A stretch of 64,000 nucleotides of DNA from NCBI GenBank assembly GCA_000955875.1, contig JYOE01000026.1, positions 1 through 64,000 of the forward strand. Direction: 5' to 3'. Below are positions 60,667-64,000 of the stretch, piece after piece. This DNA comes from Terrabacter sp. 28 (GTDB lineage Bacteria; Actinomycetota; Actinomycetes; Actinomycetales; Dermatophilaceae). A program made the position numbers and the translations under genes. Position 1 is the first letter of the stretch; every line of letters starts with the position of its first letter. Below the pieces are notes generated by a model. The model saw nothing but the letters and a program-made list of their open reading frames with translations. It was not told the DNA's origin and did no database searches.

Positions 60667-61566
60667 GTGAAACCTGCGGCGCACACGCGTCTGGCCACGC
60701 TGCTGCTCGTCGCGCTGACGGCGGTCTGGGGTTCGACGTTCTTCCTCATCCGCGACCTCGTCGAGACCGTGCCGCCGGTCGACTTCCTCGCCGTCCGCTT
60801 CAGCCTCTCGGCGGTCATCATGGTCGTCGTCTTCTGGCGCCCCCTGCGTGCTCTGACGCGGCGACAGGTCCTCGTCGGGGTGGGGCTCGGCGCGCTCTAC
60901 GGGCTGGCCCAGATCTTCCAGACGCAGGGCCTGTCGACCACGCCGGCCTCCGTGTCCGGCTTCATCACCGGCACCTACGTCGTGCTGACACCAGTCTTCA
61001 CCGCGCTGCTCCTGCACGAGCGCGTGGCCGGGTCCACCTGGGCCGCAGTCGGTCTCGCGACGGTGGGCCTTGCGCTGCTCTCGCTCAACGGCTTCTCGGT
61101 CGGCGTCGGCGAGGCCATCACGCTGCTGGCCGCCGCCCTCTACGCCCTGCACATCGTGGGCCTGGGCCGCTACAGCGCCTCCGAGATCGCGACGGGCCTC
61201 TCGGTGGTGCAGATGGTCGTCATCGCGCTGCTCTGCGTCGTCGGCGCCGCGCCGGGCGGCATCGTGCTGCCCGACTCACCGGGCCGGTGGGCGTCGGTGC
61301 TCTACATGGTCGTCTTCGCCAGCATCCTCGCGCTGTGGGTGCAGACCTGGGCGCAGGCGCACATGCCGGCCACCCGGGCGGCCATCGTGATGACGCTCGA
61401 GCCGGTCTTCGCCGCCTTCTTCGCCGTCACGCTCGGCGACGAGACCGCGACGCTGCGCATGCTCGCCGGCGGCGCGCTCGTGCTCGCGGCCATGTATGCC
61501 GTCGAGCTCCTCGCCCGTCGACGCCCCGGGGAGCTGCCCGCCGAGGCCCTCCACCACGAGGTCTGA
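60667..61566 (+). CDS. EamA/DMT family transporter
   Basis: A 299-residue membrane protein with ten predicted helices in two EamA repeats. The first repeat has LATLLLVALTAVWGSTFFLIRDLVETVPPVDFLAVRF, whose AxWGSxF motif and following Arg are typical. The second half includes GVGEAITLLAAALYALHIVGLGRYS and MPATRAAIVMTLEPVFAAFFAVTLGDE, the EPV motif of the second repeat. It probably exports an amino acid or similar metabolite. The GTG start lies eight bases after the kinase stop without a clear ribosome binding site, suggesting co-translation. Threonine aldolase converges from the other side. Confidence 0.88.
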   Translation: MKPAAHTRLATLLLVALTAVWGSTFFLIRDLVETVPPVDFLAVRFSLSAVIMVVVFWRPLRALTRRQVLVGVGLGALYGLAQIFQTQGLSTTPASVSGFITGTYVVLTPVFTALLLHERVAGSTWAAVGLATVGLALLSLNGFSVGVGEAITLLAAALYALHIVGLGRYSASEIATGLSVVQMVVIALLCVVGAAPGGIVLPDSPGRWASVLYMVVFASILALWVQTWAQAHMPATRAAIVMTLEPVFAAFFAVTLGDETATLRMLAGGALVLAAMYAVELLARRRPGELPAEALHHEV

Positions 61567-61581
61567 CCTGCCAGAGGGGCG

Positions 61582-62652
61582 TCAGGAGGCGGGCGCGGAC
61601 CGCAGGAGGGCCGTGAGCACGTCGATGGCGACGTCGGTGCCGGCGTCGTCGACGTCGAGGTGCCAGACGAGGCGCACGGCGCCCGGCCCGACGGCATACG
61701 TGCGCACACCTGCGGCGAGAGCCGCGTCGACGAAGGATGCGGACGTCCAGCCGGCGGCCGCGACGTCGACGATGACGATGTTCGTCTCGACGGTCGCGAG
61801 GTCGACCGACCCGGGTGCGGCCTCGGCCATGGCCTCGGCGGCCCGACGGGCGCGCGCGTGGTCGTCGGCGAGGCGCTCGACGTTGTGGTCGAGCGCGTAG
61901 AGGCCGGCCGCGGCGAGGATGCCGGCCTGCCGCATGCCGCCCCCGAAGCGCTTGCGCCAGATGCGCGACTCGGCCATGGCCGCGGCAGAGCCGGCGAGCA
62001 CGCTGCCCACCGGCGCACCGAGGCCCTTGCTGAGGCACACCGAGACGGTGTCGAACTCGCGGCCGTAGTCGCCCACGGCGACGCCGGAGGCCACGTGGGC
62101 GTTGAAGAGCCTCGCGCCGTCGAGGTGCATGGCCACACCGCGCTCACGGGTGACGGTGCGCGCCCGGCGGATCTCGTCGAGCGGCTGCACCGTTCCACCG
62201 CCGAAGTTGTGGGTGTTCTCGACGATCACCAGCGCCGTGCACACCTGGTAGGGACCGGCGCCCGTGATCATCAGCGCGCTCGCGTCGTCGGCCCGGAACC
62301 GGCCGCGCTCGGAGACCCAGGTGCGTGACGAGATGCCCGAGAGCACCGCCGCAGCACCCAGCTCGGCTCGCACCACGTGGGCCAGCGAGTCGCCGATGAG
62401 CTCCTCGCCCTGCCTGACGTGCAGGCGCACGCCGAGCTGGTTGGCCATCGAGCCCGACGGCGTGAAGAGGGCGTCCTCGTGGCCGAGCAGGTCAGCGACG
62501 CGCTCCTCGAGGGCCCGCAGGGTGGGGTCCTCACCGAAGACGTCGTCGCCGACCTCGGCGCTCGCCATGGCGGCGCGCATCGCCTCGGAGGGCTTCGTCA
62601 GGGTGTCGCTGAGCAGGTCCGCCTTGTAGGCGCTGGAGCTCGCTGGCGCCAC
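61582..62652 (-). CDS. Low-specificity L-threonine aldolase
   Basis: A 356-residue PLP enzyme of the beta-eliminating lyase family, splitting L-threonine or allo-threonine to glycine and acetaldehyde. LLSDTLTKPSEAMRAAMASAEVGDDVFGEDPTLRALEERVADLLG is the conserved start. FTPSGSMANQLGVRLHVRQGEE, VIVENTHNFGGG, AMHLDGARLFNAHVAS (Asp contacting the pyridine nitrogen) and SVCLSKGLGAPVGSVLAG with Schiff-base K209 follow. The stop of aroG is three bases before the GTG start, so aroG and this gene form one transcript. In this setting it may supply glycine. Confidence 0.9.
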   Translation of the reverse strand: MAPASSSAYKADLLSDTLTKPSEAMRAAMASAEVGDDVFGEDPTLRALEERVADLLGHEDALFTPSGSMANQLGVRLHVRQGEELIGDSLAHVVRAELGAAAVLSGISSRTWVSERGRFRADDASALMITGAGPYQVCTALVIVENTHNFGGGTVQPLDEIRRARTVTRERGVAMHLDGARLFNAHVASGVAVGDYGREFDTVSVCLSKGLGAPVGSVLAGSAAAMAESRIWRKRFGGGMRQAGILAAAGLYALDHNVERLADDHARARRAAEAMAEAAPGSVDLATVETNIVIVDVAAAGWTSASFVDAALAAGVRTYAVGPGAVRLVWHLDVDDAGTDVAIDVLTALLRSAPAS

Positions 62653-62654
62653 GC

Positions 62655-64000
62655 TCAGGCCTGGCCGAGCATCTCGGCGACGACGAAGGCGAGCTCGAGG
62701 GACTGCTGGTGGTTCAGGCGCGGGTCGCACACGGACTCGTAGCGCTTCTCGAGGTCGGAGTCGATGATCTTCTCGGCACCGCCGAGGCACTCGGTCACGT
62801 CGTTGCCGGTGAGCTCGACGTGGATGCCGCCGGGGATCGTGCCGAGGGACTGGTGCACCTCGAAGAAGCCGCGGACCTCCTCCACGATGTCCTCGAAGTC
62901 GCGCGTCTTGTAGCCGGACGGGCTCTCGAACGTGTTGCCGTGCATGGGGTCGCAGATCCACGTCACGGTCGCACCGGACGCCGTCACCTTGTCGACGAGG
63001 GCCGGCAGGGCGTCGCGGATCGTGCCGGCGCCCATCCGCGTGATGAAGGTCAGGCGGCCCGGGGTGCGGTTCGGGTCGACCTTGTCGATGAGGCGCAGCA
63101 CCTCGTCGATGTCGGCCTTGGGCCCGAGCTTGACGCCGATCGGGTTGCTGATGCGCGAGACGAAGTCGACGTGCGCCCCGTCGAGCTGACGAGTGCGCTC
63201 GCCGACCCAGACGAAGTGGCCCGAGGTGTCGTAGAGGCGGCCCGAGCGGGAGTCGATGCGGGTCAGCGGGCGCTCGTAGTCGAGCAGCAGCGCCTCGTGG
63301 GCGGCGAAGAACTCGACGGTGCGCATGGCGTCGAAGTCGGCGCCGCACGCCGCCATGAACCGCATCGCCTTGTCGATGTCCTTGGCGAGCTTCTCGTAGC
63401 GGGCGTTGGCGGAGTTGGCGACGAAGCCGCGGTTCCAGTCGTGCACGTGCCGCAGGTCGGCGAATCCGCCTGTGGTGAAAGCGCGCACGAGGTTCAGGGT
63501 GGCCGAGCTCGCGTGGTAGGCGCGGACGAGGCGCTGCGGGTCGGGGATGCGCGCGGCCTCGTGGAAGGCGAAGTCGTTGACCATGTCGCCACGGAACGCG
63601 GGCAGCGTGACGCCCTCGCGGGTCTCGACCGTCGAGCTGCGCGGCTTGGCGTACTGCCCGGCCATGCGGCCGATCTTGACGACCGGCACCGACGCGCCGT
63701 AGGTCAGCACGGCCGCCATCTGCAGGATCGTCTTGATGCGGTCGCGGATGTTGTCGGCCGTCGCGGACGCGAACGTCTCGGCGCAGTCGCCGCCCTGGAG
63801 CACGAACGCCTCGCCGACGGCGGCCTTCGCCATGCGGTCGGTGAGGATGTCGCACTCGCCGGCGAAGACGAGCGGAGGATACGAGGCGAGCGTCTCGATC
63901 ACCTCGGCGAGCGCGGCGGTGTCGGGCCAGGCCGGCTGCTGCTGGGCCTCGAGCTCGGTGGCCGCAGCCGTGAGGGCGGCGAGGGCCTCGGACCCGTCAG
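62655..64000 (-). CDS. aroG: 3-deoxy-7-phosphoheptulonate synthase, class II (5' end cut by window)
   Basis: The first enzyme of the shikimate pathway, condensing phosphoenolpyruvate and erythrose 4-phosphate. About 448 residues are visible and the frame stays open to the window edge, so the start lies beyond 64000. Class II motifs: LASYPPLVFAGECDILTDRM, FVLQGGDCAETFA with a metal-binding Cys, AGQYAKPRS, LRHVHDWNRGFV, VGERTRQLDGAHVDFVSRISNPIGVKLGP, LTFITRMGAGTIRDALP, WICDPMHGNTFES and GIHVELTGNDVTECLGG. The order kinase, then aroG on the opposite strand, matches mycobacterial Rv2176 and Rv2178c. Threonine aldolase follows after two bases. Confidence 0.93.
   Translation of the reverse strand, partial: DGSEALAALTAAATELEAQQQPAWPDTAALAEVIETLASYPPLVFAGECDILTDRMAKAAVGEAFVLQGGDCAETFASATADNIRDRIKTILQMAAVLTYGASVPVVKIGRMAGQYAKPRSSTVETREGVTLPAFRGDMVNDFAFHEAARIPDPQRLVRAYHASSATLNLVRAFTTGGFADLRHVHDWNRGFVANSANARYEKLAKDIDKAMRFMAACGADFDAMRTVEFFAAHEALLLDYERPLTRIDSRSGRLYDTSGHFVWVGERTRQLDGAHVDFVSRISNPIGVKLGPKADIDEVLRLIDKVDPNRTPGRLTFITRMGAGTIRDALPALVDKVTASGATVTWICDPMHGNTFESPSGYKTRDFEDIVEEVRGFFEVHQSLGTIPGGIHVELTGNDVTECLGGAEKIIDSDLEKRYESVCDPRLNHQQSLELAFVVAEMLGQA

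Overview
This 64 kb window is chromosomal DNA of a high-GC Gram-positive actinobacterium, most likely a member of the Micrococcales close to Intrasporangiaceae. The reasons are the very high GC content, frequent GTG starts, probable leaderless promoters with TANNNT -10 boxes, and marker genes confined to or typical of actinobacteria (sepH, DUF3159, DUF3710, DUF4193, DUF5998, DUF6504, an actinobacterial LexA box). I see no phage, plasmid, insertion sequence, CRISPR array, rRNA or tRNA. The window is core chromosome with a few lineage-specific insertions. From memory of the Mycobacterium tuberculosis map, two blocks keep recognisable order: dxs to suhB (roughly Rv2682c-Rv2701c) and metF to aroG (roughly Rv2172c-Rv2178c).

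Layout. 0.2-8.5 kb: small enzymes (two VOC proteins, a GNAT), dxs of the MEP isoprenoid pathway, an overlapping ArsR/SRPBCC/CoA-binding-like trio, and two tandem C39-type peptidases, one with a Tat signal. 8.6-24.3 kb: aconitase under a perfect palindrome, a TrmA/RumA-type RNA methyltransferase, an APC permease divergent from two TrkA subunits, then DUF3159, OB-fold, DUF3710, dut, DUF4193, suhB, ferrochelatase, a TRIC-like membrane protein and sepH. 24.3-30.2 kb: thymidine kinase, a phosphodiesterase-like enzyme, DUF5998, a GNAT/acyl-CoA-synthetase fusion and a nitroreductase. 30.3-43.2 kb: parC and parE (topoisomerase IV) on either side of a sucrase-ferredoxin-like gene, a six-gene MoxR/DUF58/VWA operon and an amino-acid permease.

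43.6-52 kb: small membrane and zinc proteins, then a mutagenic-repair block on the minus strand: DUF6504, SAV_6107-type HEPN protein, dnaE2, a methyltransferase and dinB, headed by a perfect LexA box at 51913-51928. 52-54.8 kb: secreted or membrane accessory genes (phosphodiesterase-like, DUF4126, PepSY). 54.8-64 kb: metF, a polyprenyl diphosphate synthase, an Rv2175c-like DNA-binding protein, a LysM/lytic transglycosylase, a PASTA-domain Ser/Thr kinase, an EamA transporter, threonine aldolase and the truncated class II DAHP synthase.

The signals most worth following are the SOS-controlled polymerase cassette, an octamer (CGGCATAC) that I count 20 times on both strands and in several reading frames, and a set of probable leaderless promoters, one of which uses the stop codon of the preceding gene as part of its -10 box.
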